DNA from: Marchantia polymorpha subsp. ruderalis
Taxonomy: Eukaryota; Streptophyta; Marchantiopsida; Marchantiales; Marchantiaceae
Direction of reading: 5' to 3'
Assembly: GCA_037833965.1 (NCBI GenBank)
Contig: AP031353.1
Location: 10,914,501 to 10,978,500, forward strand
Length of the DNA: 64,000 nt
A model generated the notes under the pieces. That model was not told where the DNA came from and made no database searches. It saw only the letters and a program-made list of their open reading frames with translations. Within the stretch, counting starts at the first letter, position 1; the number at the start of each line of letters is the position of its first letter. Of the stretch, positions 9,375-23,219 are shown one piece after another. Position numbers and translations under genes: made by a program.

Positions 9375-12300
9375 ATTTATAACCACAAAAGCTAAGAATT
9401 TTCATTGAAGATATTTCTTCAGCATTCCTCACTCCCTGCAGTGATTTTGATCTTATATTTTAAACAAATTGATTGATATAAGTCTGACGAAGCATTTTAT
9501 TTTAGTACACAATGTGCTCGACGATCATAATGTATAATACAGAGCCCCGGCCTGAGTGTTGTCCGTCCATAATTTATAAAGATGGTATTCTTCTGATAGT
9601 ATGCCCTTTCATTGATACCTGTTTGTAACAATATCCACATTTGTTGGTGGTGGTGTACTTCAACTAAGGATTTGGATTATTGCTATGTGAGATCGGGCCT
9701 TGGTTCATTCAGCGGGTTCTCTCAAAGGGTACTGTATTGTATCACTCTTTGAGGGTAGTGGCTTTAAGAGTTTGTTCTCCTAAATTCTGCGTATGGCCTT
9801 GCTAAACTTTGTTCTATTTTAGAGTGAGTAATCTGACCTTTAGATCGTTTGAATTAATGAACTTTCTTCATTTTCCAAACTTCGAAATTTTGTTAACATT
9901 TTAGGCGTCTCTGAATGTATAGCTTGAAAACAAGATTCGAAAGAAGTGTGAATTGGCCCAAAGCAACTCAAAGTACCTGTCTAGTTCATTTTTAGACCTG
10001 TGGAGGAAAGACTTGGATAAATTATATAGAACGCAGATGGATTGCGCTGTTCCGTTACTGATCTAAGCTTGTTGACAGCCGGTGTATGTGACACTTGCTC
10101 TCTGTTCACGAAGTGTCCTACACAATTTCCATTCTGGAATACAGGGGATAGAGCAGAGAGGGAGGCATTCCAGCGAGTTCCGTAAACCATTTGTTTGCTG
10201 CAGATCTTTTGGTTACTAGCTAGTCTCATTACTTGCCCACTTACCTGGCATTAAATGCATGTAAATACCCAATAGCTCTTGTTAATTTATTAGACCCACT
10301 CAAAGGGCTTCCAGATGATGACTTCTCATCGCGTCTCAGAATCACATTGAATCCTATTGTCATTGAACGTTTGAAATTAGGACACATCATCAGCATAAAG
10401 CTTATCTCCATGAACAAAATAAAAAGCAGAGGCATCGTCCTCCTCTGTTTCTTGAGAAAACATCATCATCAGATTGTGAAACTTAACGCTAGTGTGTTCT
10501 CCAGATGACGGTAGGTCTCCACACTCTGAGGTGGACAACCGGAAATGGTATGATTACTAAATGGGAAGCTTCAGGGAGAGAGTGGCCGCAAAGCTTTCAA
10601 CCGATAAATCTACCATACGCCCAATATCAAGATCCGCTATTCGCGACGCTTGCTATGCTGACAAGTTTTTTGCAAGGTGATATAAGATTTTGCTTCGCGT
10701 TGACTGTCAGCAGTCGAGTGCCAACAGATGCACATATTTTGCTGCATCTTGCCTCTGGCTTGAGAGAAACGTGATTTCTGAAATTACAGAGTTCGGCCTT
10801 CATACGCAGAGAATTTTCCTCAATCCTTTTGAGGAATTCAAACTTGTTGAAATCGGAGCCCCACTCGACGTGCAGCTCCAACAAGAATTCCCAAATTGTA
10901 AGGAAACAATCCCCGCTACAGATTGCAACTACGGCTCAGGTCCAAGTTGTCAGGCCAGAAGCAAGAAATCACGCAAAAAAATGTTCTGAGCAGAAATCAC
11001 GCAAAATATTCCGATGACTGTCGTAAGTCTTGTCAGCAATTTTCTCGCATAGAACAGTTTTTACGTGGGTGCTCAATTGCCGAGCTTGTATCCATGTGGT
11101 TCTTAGATCATGATTTGAAGGTAGATTATGACTTCACGTTCGGGGAAGAAGAATTGATGAAACGTCGGGTGCTAAAGTCACTCATGAGAACTATTGTTCT
11201 CGAGAATCGAACAGTCAAGACGTATATGACGTTCTGTTCACCACATGCGTTACTGGACCAATACTGAAAAGCAACAGAACCCAAAATGTCATGCACTTCT
11301 CTTGACATGCCCCTGAAAGGCTGCCTGCTGTGAGGCGCAACGTCGACGTTCACGCTCACGATGCCTCAGCAGATCGATGTCGCCGTCAACCTCGACTCTC
11401 GTCTCTTGAGTAGATACATCATGGAGGCTGCGGCCGACATACACTTTCCCTGAGACAAAAAAAGGCGCAAGGGTGAACCGAACGAAGGCTTGAACCTTCA
11501 GTTTCCAAACGATGCGCATGTAAAACGGGAAGACTGCATTAGAAATAGGAACTCAAACACCACCAAGTTGCTGAACCATACGATGACATCCACTTCTCAA
11601 AGTGTGTGTTGCACCACGAAGACGCGAGTGGACTTGTTCACTTCTGCCACTCAATGAGATAGCCAACGACGTGAGAAGGAAAACATATTGAAATTTGACT
11701 GCAACTGCTATCGATCTGGTCCAGGCTGAATTCTTGTTCTGGTCCTGGAGTTACAGTCCAGATCTCTTCGCCCTCGACTCTGATTGGGGACAAAGCCATT
11801 GTTAATTCCAGTGAATCTGAACCTCGGGCCTGCAGGGCACAAGGCGTGTTTGGGAACGAGGAGAGTAGATCATCAATGCCACTCAGAACGTGACTTCATC
11901 GATATGAGCTCATGTCCAGCTGGTGACTGACTGCCCATAGTGCTAGCTTGCTCGCCAGAGCACAGAACTGTACAGGCCGACTACATGCATATTAATGAGC
12001 GAGAAGCCCAATGATTAGCCTCTGGAGGTAGAAAGGTTCACAATAGATCCCTCTTAGCATATTGTATCTTCAGTCAGTCAGGCGAATGAGAAGTCCATTT
12101 AACGAACACAGAGTCAAGTCAATCGAGTTCCCACTGTATACAGCATTTTCAGGTCGATTTGCTGCCTGGTTTATTTGGACCAGGAGCTCGACCTCTATAA
12201 TGAGGACCTTGGTGTCAGTTGGAACAGTCTCAGGGGTGTTTATGGAGATTCCTTGATTGACTAGTGTCAGTCGGTCACCTCATGAGGCAAGGGCTTCTGT

Positions 12301-14151
12301 GTAAGAATAAAGAGGAAGGAGAGTATCTAGCAATAAGTTCCCCGTGAGGCATACTGGACTCCAATTGAGCGCGCCCTTCGAGCTGTCAGTACGGTAAACT
12401 TTTCAGCTCTGAATCCCGAAGGAGCAATGAGAAGTATCTTCTGAACTCCCTCTCTGGCAATGCGTGCATTTTTTGAAGTCAGAAGAACCACGTGAGCAAA
12501 TGTCAAGTGAACATATGAATATGATTATTGAAAAAAATGTCAACATGAAAAGATGTTTACTTGTATGCCGAGTTCAGCAGGCTGCCAGCTACGGTTTCAG
12601 GAATCCCAATACCTGACAGAATGGTTCTTTAGGTCTGTTCTTCTGGCAGTACGTTGTTACAGATGTATCAGGTCGACAAGAAGTAATATGATCATCACCT
12701 CAATCAGCTATGGAACCATACAGCAGGATGTAGCTCGTCCTCGGTTATCATTACCCCATCGGAGTGTACCCAAAGCAGCAGAAGGGCCCTAGACTGTTCA
12801 CCTTAATGTGGAGAAGCCCTACAGGTATAAAATATGACCGAGGCATGACTTTGATTAGGACAAGGGATAGTTGGCAGTTCATCATCATCAATTAGCCTCC
12901 TTGCAGCATTCGCAAAGCCGAGCCCCTTCGTTATACCTAGTGGCAGGAGTCTCTAAACTCTTGTCACCATTAGTTCAGACTATGTGACTGAAATTTCGTG
13001 TGAAGGTTGTGGATGCGAAATGTCTCGCATCGACTGCACGAGAGGGAGGGAGAGGGATTTGGTCATGGTCTAAAGCAGAATTGAGGAGTTTACCTCACCG
13101 AACTTCTGAGATGCTACTGACGAATTAGTCATATTAGTCGAGTCATGACGAGTTAGTCATGATTGGATATATTCGTTTGCTTCTATCGATATCCTTTCGT
13201 AAGTCTGTTCTCGGTCGATCGTCCATAATCTCATCAATCTTACCATAATCGACATTTGTGTCGTTGAATAGACCTGCTTGCCGTTTAGAATCGACTGTGC
13301 AGGGCATCGTTACCGTGAATGTACAGCTAAGCGACTTGTTACAACGGGCTAGATTCATTCTCAACGAGTTTCATTCCACTTTACAAAAGACTGAGAAACT
13401 CATAAAAGCTGAAATTCGGTTATGCAGAGCGGCAGCCTTCTCTGTGATCGATGAAATCGGACTGCAATAAAATATACATCCAAGTCCCGTTACGTTCATC
13501 AACTACATCGGCCTTGTACAGCCTTCCTACTGCCATTATTCATCAGTGGTTGTCGGTGTGATAGATATGTACACAGTCATACTTCAACCTCTAGCGGCAG
13601 AGATATGTGATGCAGGGGATTGCTGTAACCCTGCAAATCTGTCAACTCCATTTCTGCACTGTCAGCGGATACTGAACGGAAAACAAAGGCATTCTCTCGA
13701 TCGTTGTCCCAGATTTGGACATTTACAGCCCCGAGCTGGTTGTGTGGGCCAAAACTAGCATGGGCAAGCCTGACAAAAGACCTCTGTCCTGTGCGGTGCG
13801 AACTCCGAAGGCCTATGCCGTTCTTATTTTACTCTACGGCCTCGAAAAGGTCACGATGCGGAATCAATACACCGTCAGAATCTCCGTGCACTTCCAAAAA
13901 GGTTCATTCAGACATACTGTACTGTTATTTCATGTAAACGGCAGGCTCAACGATATCCTCGCTCTTGGACGGTGTCATGAGCCAGACAGCGAGCAACAGA
14001 TTGTGCACGCTGGATCTGTGGCCCAGTGCATGCCGCACTTTTGTATCCCAATCAATTCAAACATTCATTCATTCATTCGTGCTCGCAAAAGATTTATACA
14101 GTAGAATATGTATTGCCATGTACGCCCGTTTACGTTCACACCGTCCCCGCA

Positions 14152-14191
14152 CAACAACATGTACAACAATATGTACAATATGTACAACATG
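14152..14191. repeat. imperfect ACAAYATGT tandem repeat
   Basis: Four imperfect units built on ACAACATGT / ACAATATGT follow each other. Short and probably of slippage origin. Confidence 0.7.
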
Positions 14192-14324
14192 TCACTCAAC
14201 CTGAGTCCTTCCAGGACAATGCGATGTACTCTCTTAGGAGTCGAAATGTGCCCTAAATTGAGCAAGTGCAACCTCCCTCTCGATAATGTACATCAGTGTC
14301 CCACGAGAAGCTACGTCTGTACGT

Positions 14325-14349
14325 ATGTGTGAGTGTGTGTGTGTGTGTA
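14325..14349. repeat. TG microsatellite
   Basis: A mostly pure TG run with one GA interruption (TGTGTGAGTGTGTGTG...). A second, shorter TG-rich tract lies at about 28928-28958. Confidence 0.85.
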
Positions 14350-17089
14350 TACAGCGATCGAGACCTCCAGCTACAACCGGCCATGAACCAACCCATCGAT
14401 CGGTGCTTGCTACGGATCCGTCCTCCTTCACACTGTACAGAAGTGAGGTCGTATCCAGCCCCAGCCCTGAGAGGTCAGGGAGGGTCCGGGATAGTCTATG
14501 TGGTGGTGGATTTCTCATTCAGCCGGTATGTCCCAGTATGCATACCGCTCGCTGAGTCTGTGGTGTTTTGCGGTACATTGAAATTCGGTACGAGTGGTAT
14601 GTCCCACATGAACACCAGGGCAGGTTCAGCTCTTTGGCTCTGCCTTCAGCCTCCACTTCCTTCCTTGCCTCCTCGGTGCCAGATCCCGTGTGACGAACGA
14701 CCTGGGCATGCCTGACCAGCCGGATGGGCTCACATGATCTGATGGGACAACAAATGCTACTTTTACGTGCACTAGTTTTTTTCTATTGGGCCTCGACAGG
14801 AATTTTCAGACTCTCCTGCCTGCACGGTCCAGTTCAGTGGTCGAGCTTGCCTGCCTCGGCTTGAATGCAAGCTCTGATCAGGAGGGCTCAACGACACTGG
14901 GTATTACCTGCCAAAGCTGTGACCAACGACTGCAGAGGAGTTCGAAAACACACACTAGACCTCAGCAGGAGAGGACAGTCAAATCTGTGGAGGAATCTAA
15001 AATCCAACTCTCCTTATCGAGATTTCTGGGCGATTCTATTCCTCCGCGATCCTGACGAGGGTAGCGGTGCGTCTAGTCGGTGTAAGTTACAGTAGCTGCG
15101 CCGTAAGGACATGCAGTGAACCAGCAACGCACGAGCACTTATCGCTGGTGCCCTGAAAAGAAGCACGCTGGTGATGCAAGCAAGGTGATTGAGTTCAATT
15201 ACAATATCCGCTGAAGTTTCGATGTTAATTCACACACATGAGGAATTCGTATCCGGGATCCATGCTTGCATGTTTTTTGGGGAAGACATGTTTGCATCAG
15301 CCTGCATCTGAAACGAACATGCTCATTGCTCACTCACAAGAACAGACTGTGGTCTTCAACTCCTCACCATGTTTTGGCTTACGGTCGTCCCCGTTCATTT
15401 TGGAGGCACAACTTTCCTTCGGTGTACCATGTAACTGATTGGATTTAAATGCTCGCCGCTAACTCCTCCGATGTTCCGCCCTACTGACTCTCTGACTGTC
15501 CTTCCTTTCTCTTGACTTCCTCATGTGGCTCGTGGCCTTCATCGACTCGCGTAGTAATGAGTGGTACAGTTCAGTGGTGTCATGGTCACAGTTTCGACAG
15601 TCACACGCTTCAACGTGCAGTTAAGCCGGATCTCGGTACTGTGGTGAACCATATTAATGAACTTGCATGCTTCGGATAAGAACTACACAAAATTACGGCG
15701 AACTCTTCCATAGCATACCGGGTTCGCTTCTAGATGGAGATCACATCAGTTTCACAAAGTATTCGTCCATGGCACACTCCCACAATCTCGATGACTGGAT
15801 AAAGTTTCGGTATGATTGCTGCGATATTTCTCGTTCATCTTACACTCCACGTATCCAACTCTGCATCTTTCATGTTTCTAGATTTATCTCTATGGCACAA
15901 GACATCCACAAGCATTATCTCTTCTGGTCGAAGGTTCTACACTCTTCCTATTCATCCACGTTGTCTCTTTCGTTGGCAAGTAAGTAATTCTGAGACGAGG
16001 TGCAGATATATGTCAGCCGAGGAAAAGTTATAAAAAGCTACGAACTGAGCCAGGTGTACCGAGACTTAATGGAATGTCCAATTCTTTTCTTCTTGAGTAA
16101 CTGAGAAGATTTCTGAACGGAGTGCCAGTTTGGGCAAGGAATGAGATGTCGATGTTGTGTTTCCGATTTGGTGACAACTTTGAATCCTGTGGTCCACATT
16201 GTTGACTCTCGGGAATATATATATGATATAACTATAGCTGAATAACGCTGCTGTAGCCCACATTACCAGGGTCAGACTCTTCCAATAATAACTTCAGTCG
16301 TGTATAGACAACAATAAAACGTAAGAAATTCAACTATAAACAGGGTCTACCTCCCCCTGTTGCTACCCGTTTCTGAACTCATAACCTTCTTGATTTAAGC
16401 ACTTTTAGCTCCTGCTCTTGTGCCAAACTCTGTTGTGCAGTGTCCGCATATCCATGAAACGCTAAGTCCGAGATCATGCCACCACAGTACGAACTACAGA
16501 CTCAGCACTATATTCAGCAATTTTCCATCCAACTACATATTGCATTCGTTCACTTTACGGGAATAAGAGCACGCAGTTTGGGACGTACAGCACGCTGTGC
16601 CACACTTACTGCAGGTGAACCCCTTAATGTGCGTGCAAATCGCCAGTGATTCTGCAAGAAAACTTTACAGCTTCCCAACACGGTTTACAATTTCTCAACG
16701 AAAGATACGAAGTAATCATTCAATGCCATCCTTGACGAAAATTTTGTCGGCGTTCCCGGAAGGCTGATTTAAAGAATTTTTCTCGATAGGTTACATGCTG
16801 GACAACTGTGAGAATTGAAAATTTGTACATTCGAACACCATTATAGACATCTGGAACAAAATCTCGGGTGGGCCCAAAGCTTCGATCATTATGTTGGCTT
16901 CATCTATACTGTATCCAAATTATACACAGATATTTGGTTACCCTTTCTCGCATGTGGTACAATGAAGACGAGGGCACTGTCAGATTCATGTCAGATTTTG
17001 TGCCTTAAAATGCACAAAACATGATGTCGACAGTCATTCAAGAAGCCCCAAGGAAATCCCAACTTTATGTCAAATGATAAAGAACCGAC

Positions 17090-18250
17090 TAAATTATTTC
17101 ATCTCAAATTTGTAAATCTATTATATTAACTCATGCATGAAAGATCTATGATGTACTTGTCATTAGAGTAGTTATACTCTGTGAAAAGTATAAAAATTAT
17201 TTTATTTCATCAAATATGTTGAATGTGGATTTCTTTTTATCAGCTTATATTTTGTATGCATAGTCATCTCATAATTCGTTTCATATTACATTTGGAATAT
17301 ATTGTGGTTCATAAAATTTAAACCACAATATTTAATAAATGTTCACTTGACTTATAATCCTAAAGTATTTAGTTCATCTTTTTCAACTTTTGAACATACA
17401 GATGAATGACTCGTTATATAAATATTTGCAAATTCGTGTCAATTTCACTTGCATAATTTTTTTCTTTTATGAAGTTTTTTTTTCAAAATAATCTTAACTA
17501 TTTCAGATCTAACTTCTCATGTTTGGAAAGTCTAAAAGAAAATAATTTTCCCTCTTAAAAGTGATGTAAATTGTTTTAGTAGTGACCCCAAAAATGTTTG
17601 CAACAACTAAAGTAATCTGAATATCAATAACAGTTGGTACCACAAACCGCTCAGTTAATGTAGGGTTATTTCAATACATGAACGTTAATAATAAGTCTGA
17701 AATATTCTAATTTATTTTTAATTTGAAAACCAAAGTGCTCCATGTGAGGATTTAATTGGATATAACATTTTCCAATTTTCATTAGTGAAGCATATATATA
17801 TATATATATATATATATATGCTTCACTAATGATCATTTATATCAAGAATTATCTCAAATTTTAAATTCTTTACTGATTGATATATGACTTGTTGTTGGTT
17901 GAACTTCATACTCGACATCTTAGTCATAGATGTCATCTTATTCAGCCTGAAATATCGCTACAACATAAATAGTAATATAGAATAAATATAGAATCTCATT
18001 CAGCTCATAAAGTCGGTCTGGGGTGGGACTAGTATGACCTCCGTGAATTTTTTCAGTTAGGTTTACTCCTTGAAACTACAAAAAATACAGTAAAATCCAG
18101 GAGAATTTCAAGACATGATCATCTAAAAGACATGAACACCGGGATTCCGAAGCTGACAATGAATTGTAAGTAGGCCAAGAATAACATTGAGAGGTAAACC
18201 TCTGAAGAATTTTCAATGGAAATTGCTACAGAATCCATGCCTTTGTACTT
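17090..18250. other. AT-rich block, no gene
   Basis: Long A/T runs and no usable reading frame. It contains the 54-bp palindrome at 17779-17832. Confidence 0.6.
17779..17832. repeat. perfect 54-bp palindrome with TA core
   Basis: TCATTAGTGAAGCA, then a (TA)n core, then TGCTTCACTAATGA. The whole 54 bp equals its own reverse complement with no spacer. Such sequence can extrude as a cruciform. It resembles a (TA)n expansion at the centre of a small inverted repeat, or a tiny foldback element. Confidence 0.92.
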
Positions 18251-20318
18251 ATGATCTATTGCTGTTGTCACTTTCTACCATTGTGTTTAAGGCTTCCATA
18301 GCTAGACTTAGCTGGCATCGTCACTAAGAGCGGCTGAAACTTGGTCAAAGAATGAATTGGTCACCCTCGTGGAGTTTGCCTTCAGTTTTATATGTGGATT
18401 CAAATGCAAGCTCATGAAGTTTTTTCGTTTGAGCAAACTTCGATGGGTGGCAAGTGAGAACTCTTTGACTCCATTTCATAGCCCTTGTGTGTGTTATCTA
18501 AAGTCGGTGGTAGACAAATCCTTCTTATATGGATTTGGTCTTATGTAAGCACTGAAATAGTCCGCATACAAAAGTTACATTCTATTCCTTACTTCGAGAG
18601 CATGAGTTGTATACATCAAGCAATGATTCAACGATACCATTTCAGAAATTCCTTGTTTGTTGCAAGAAAGTTGAACGAATACAGATTTTATTCCACTGGT
18701 AGTTGGACGAAGCTTCGCATGACGGAATCAGATTGTAGACTGTATACTCGTCCTGATGTCAAGTTCATTGGAGCCAATGGGTTCAAAGCACCCAAACTCA
18801 TCAAATCAGTTTTGGAACTGCCGACGAGGTCTCCAGTAAGATAGACGAGCGTGTTACTAATATTCAATCCGCCACAGAAAGAAAGAGAACAGTTCTCACA
18901 AAAAGTAGGAACTACATCACGTACAAAAGTTGTAAGTGGAAGCGTTACTCATAACCCCACGCAAACAATATTTTTTCCCAATACAAAGTCTACTGAAAAT
19001 ATACAGATACCTTTTATTGGGGATGTATTCACTCATTCATTCATGATAATTGAATACTTCAATGGATACTCATGTGTTGCTTGGTAGTGGACTTGAACAT
19101 ATTGCTCGTTGATCCTGGTACTCGTATAGAGGGTGTGATAATAGTGTGGACATAGCACCCAATAATCATTTCTTGTTATATGAACTTTCTTTATCCTAAC
19201 TTCTTGGATTTGAAAACGTATTCCGATGCGAGTATCATTTCAAGTGCTTTTAGGGAACAGAGAGGAATGAGACAGAAGATACAGGCCTCGTGGCAAAGTA
19301 CATAACAAAAGTAGCGAAGAAAGTCAAAATTTCCTATTTTAATTAAGCACAACAAGCAGAGAAGACATGGGGCAATGGGAGCCGAAAACTATCTTCATTC
19401 TAAGCTAAGTCTCCAACCCCTACATAATAATGCACTTCATGCAGTAATGGAAGTTGAGTGTTAATGTGCGATGTCGATTAATATCACAAACTAGAACACC
19501 CATCTTGTTTTACAAGTTTTAATTCTCTGTGTTTTATGACGATCACTTGAATAGAATATAAATAAAAAAGATAGAAATTGATGCACTTGCTCGGCGTGAA
19601 ATTCTATCATAGTGTCCAAAGTATTACAACTTTCAAAAAAAAATTCTTGTCAATGAAAAAAGGAGCATTAGCTAGCGAGAGCCTACTTGCATAGTTGAAG
19701 TTTTACTTTTCGAATGCAACGTACTAAGATGGGTCGGATCATATCATCACTACATTGGCAAGAATAATCAAGTACTCTATGTTTTGTATGAAAGATGATC
19801 GGGGCTGTAGAGATCATATTTAAATTTCTCTTATAACATGTATGTTTCTTCTTGTATTTCAGTGAAGCTCAAAAGCTTTGACTTTGAGATCTGAGGAGAA
19901 TAAATTTAAATGAAGTGAGTTGATGTGATAAAAAGGAAGACGTTAAAATCTTTTCAATTCATAGATCATAAACCAAAGATAATAATAGGCCATTGCAAAT
20001 TTCTTCAATGCATTCTGATACAGTGGTTTTAAAAAAGTTTAGTTTTAGTAGAATTCAAATCATGTGAAAGTACATCATTGTTGTCCTATGATGGACATCC
20101 AGATATTTTCAAGAAAGCATACACATGTTACATACATGAAGAGAGAAATAAACAGCACCAGTACTAAATAGTTGTATGATGAGAAACTGAAGAAACTTTT
20201 GACAGATGTAAATGATGGCAAGCATCCATCTATTTCTTTGCATGCGAGCAAGAAGTTGCGCAACAATCAATGTGAAAAGTGCAGGAAGCTTGAAAGCAAA
20301 ATGCGTGAAGTTGCCAAA
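18251..20318. other. no gene recognised
   Basis: An open stretch at 18485-18844 (+, 119 codons, ending near LIKSVLELPTRSPVR) and a following one at 18851-19087 look slightly more protein-like than their surroundings but match no family I know. They could be decayed transposon coding sequence. Confidence 0.4.
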
Positions 20319-20346
20319 TTGGCAATTGGCAATTGGCAATTGGCAA
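20319..20346. repeat. four tandem TTGGCAA units
   Basis: Exact repetition of the 7-mer TTGGCAA four times, running directly into the inverted repeat at 20344-20376, whose arms include the same GCATTGGCA word. Confidence 0.92.
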
Positions 20347-20376
20347 AAGAGCATTGGCAATGCCAATGCTCTTTTG
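20344..20376. repeat. perfect 16-bp inverted repeat, 1-nt loop
   Basis: Arms 20344-20359 (CAAAAGAGCATTGGCA) and 20361-20376 are exact reverse complements around one A. The near-zero loop and exact match are typical of template-switch mutations rather than of a selected RNA hairpin. Confidence 0.92.
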
Positions 20377-20539
20377 GCCTCAAAGCTATCATTGTTCCTC
20401 GTCTCAAAGCACTCTTCTCGTTACATGTGCATCTCTTGTTGTCATTCTTGTCCTTGATGCAAGTTGTTGCACTAAACTTGCTTCATTATGGATAGTACTG
20501 AGCATTTGGCTGCAAAGTGATGTCTTATTTTGAACTAAT

Positions 20540-23160
20540 GTGTAACTCATTCAGTGAAATTTTTAATCTTGTCATAAATATGACTAATGTGCTATAAAAA
20601 TTCATCAAAACTTCACAAATACTCCCAAAAGTTGCCAAAAAAGTTTTTTGATCCAAATGGTTTATCAAGTTGAGAAAAAAAATACTCAACTTCAAATTCA
20701 AATAAGTTCAAAATCATTTTGATTCTATTTGGAATTTAAATTTCAAAAAATACTATTTACTCATAATATTAACAATATATGTTGAATTTGATCAATTTCA
20801 AAATCATTATTTAAAACCATTCAAGTAAAAATATCGTTAAAAAATATTCAAAAATCTATTATTTAAGAATAATATCTTTTTCATGACGACTAATAAAATT
20901 TTCATGACTCAATTTGGAACAAATTTAATTAATATTCAAATTTACATGCTGAAAGATGCAACAATTAACATGTTAAAACTTACAATATGAATATAAACGT
21001 CAAACATATGTTATGAATATTCAAATTATATCATAGGAAACAATGAAAAAAAATTGTCCGAATCATCACCGCTAAATCATCGGCCGCCAAACACTATCAT
21101 CAAATGATGTAGTATTCTAATTTGAGAGTGATTTTTATGGAACAGAATCATTGATCACACAATTTTTAAGCAATGGCATTTTTAAAAAATTGTGTCAATT
21201 TCTATTAATAACTCCACATCATCACAATTTCAATCTCATAATCCTTCAGTTCTTTTGTATTATAATGTAAAATTTCTAAGACTCTTATCATCAACTTGAG
21301 AGATCAAATTGATCTTAAAACACTCATCTTCTTGTCACTACTAAATTTTGATCGATCTTGGTCTAATCACATCTTATGTATCAACAGACTAGGAAATGAC
21401 AGAAATCATCATAATTTTTCAGTAGCTTTATGACAACATGAATATGTTCACATTGTTACTCTGCCTTGTTAACACGTTTTTTTCTTACTTACTTTACTTT
21501 AACTGTTTTGCTCTTGTCATCCTTGTTATATTCAAGAGAAAGAGCTCATGGAATCTCCATATGAAACAAACACAACGCAACAAATGCTAAATAGTCCACC
21601 TAACGTAGTTAAGAACCTTGAGTTAATTTCTAACAACCACTATGAAAAGTCTATCAGCTTACAAAAAAGAGTAGTGCTTAAATTGTTATTTTTTTCTCAC
21701 ATTTTATGATGATGAAATAAATATTTGTTTTTTTTTCTTGATTTGCTATAGTTCAATAAGTGCCAAAGTGAAAATTTGTTAAATTGAATTTTTGTTGCAA
21801 TGCCATTTAGTAGCAAGACATTAGACTAGAATGATTTGATATTTCTTCATATAAACCAAATTTTTAATTTTACTAATTCTTTTGAATAATCTAGTCATAT
21901 GTCATGTACGTTATGTATTGAGTCGTTTTGGTATTTACCGAACATATCGATAAGTATTCTGAAATTTCCTTCTCTTAAATATTTTCTTTTACACGGTAAG
22001 GAATTAAAGTGAAAAATATAGTCAAATCAGTTTTTCGATATATTAACTTAAAGTAGTTGTACTTAAAATGTTTTCTTTTAGATATGGAGGAAGATAAATG
22101 CCTTGTTTTTTCGAGAAATCTGCTTCTACATCCCATTACTGTGGTGATATTACGAGATACAATGATTCTGAATTCTATAATGGGAACAAGAATTGCTCAA
22201 AACAAAAAGTATAACAATTCCTTTAGGTAATAACCATTGAGTCCAATTAGGAATCTTTTTTTGATTTCACAAAGAACTAGTCTTTTATCAATAATTTGAG
22301 CACATTTGTACTTTGGTGTGTACTGGTAACATCATTGGAAGTGCATAATGTCCTATTCGAATTTGCTTCAAAATGAAAATACGCTTCGAGCATATCTCTT
22401 TGATATTGTTTGCAGTCAACGAAGACATGACATGCCTTGTTAATCTGGTCACATGTAGTCAAGAAACAATCATGACATTGTGTTGGCTCACAACATCTTT
22501 AATTTGTTGCTGATCACACGATAAAGCATTACTAATGACATACATCATCATCAACCCATGCACCTATATTTTGTTTTTGTCACAGTCAATTTTTAATATA
22601 TATTTGGGATATAGATTCAATCTATCTGTTTGATTTGATTATGTTTGTCTCTAGGTGAAATAATAAAGTCCATGAATCATTTAGTAATCCCTGTCTTTGG
22701 GATAGTTCACATAGTTAACATAAAACAAGAAGAAATTAGACAAGAGTGTGATCACGTGGAGCTGCCTTTCATACAATTGTTTGATACAAGTTTTTTATTT
22801 GTAAATTGACTTCAGCGTCAAGAATGTACCTATCTTACATTCATATTATCACAAAATATATTTTCCTTAATTGAGCTACAAGGGTAGAATAGTCCTCCGA
22901 AGCAGATCCAGATTCGAAACAATTTTAAACAAAAAAAATGACACATCTTTTCTGTCTTTGAGCTAAATTATAAATTGTTGTGTCAAAACTCTCATTCAAA
23001 TAGATACAAAATATCTCGAATTGCATTTTCTCATTCATCCGAATTCCTCAGAGAGCTCAATTACTCAGCCACCCTGTAGTGATGAGTCAATCCGATCATG
23101 ACGCGTATCGTTTTGGTTAGTAACAAGTCCTTAACATAAGTTGAAATCTTAGCACTTGCC
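20540..23160. other. AT-rich block, no gene
   Basis: Strongly A+T-rich with frequent homopolymer runs and no recognisable coding sequence on either strand. Confidence 0.6.
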
Positions 23161-23170
23161 CTTGAAAGAA

Positions 23171-23216
23171 GCAGGTGCAAACCATATTTGCAAAAACGCA
23201 GGTGCAAACCATATTT
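23171..23216. repeat. 19-bp direct repeat pair
   Basis: GCAGGTGCAAACCATATTT occurs at 23171-23189 and again at 23198-23216 with an 8-bp spacer. Likely a local duplication. Confidence 0.9.
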
Positions 23217-23219
23217 AAA

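Larger units (their letters stand above)
9375..17089. other. gene-poor stretch, no gene recognised
   Basis: About 7.7 kb without an identifiable gene or RNA. Moderately long open stretches occur at 10505-11267 (+) and 13546-14332 (+), but they overlap in several frames, have no recognisable domains and no clear exon chain. A short direct duplication (AGAAATCACGCAAAA twice) lies near 10966-11008. Microsatellite-like tracts at 14152-14191 and 14325-14349 are listed separately. It may be old transposon debris. Confidence 0.5.

Noticed and set aside
13546-14332. Cluster of overlapping + frames
   Set aside because: Frames overlap each other and share no domain; the last parts read through simple repeats.
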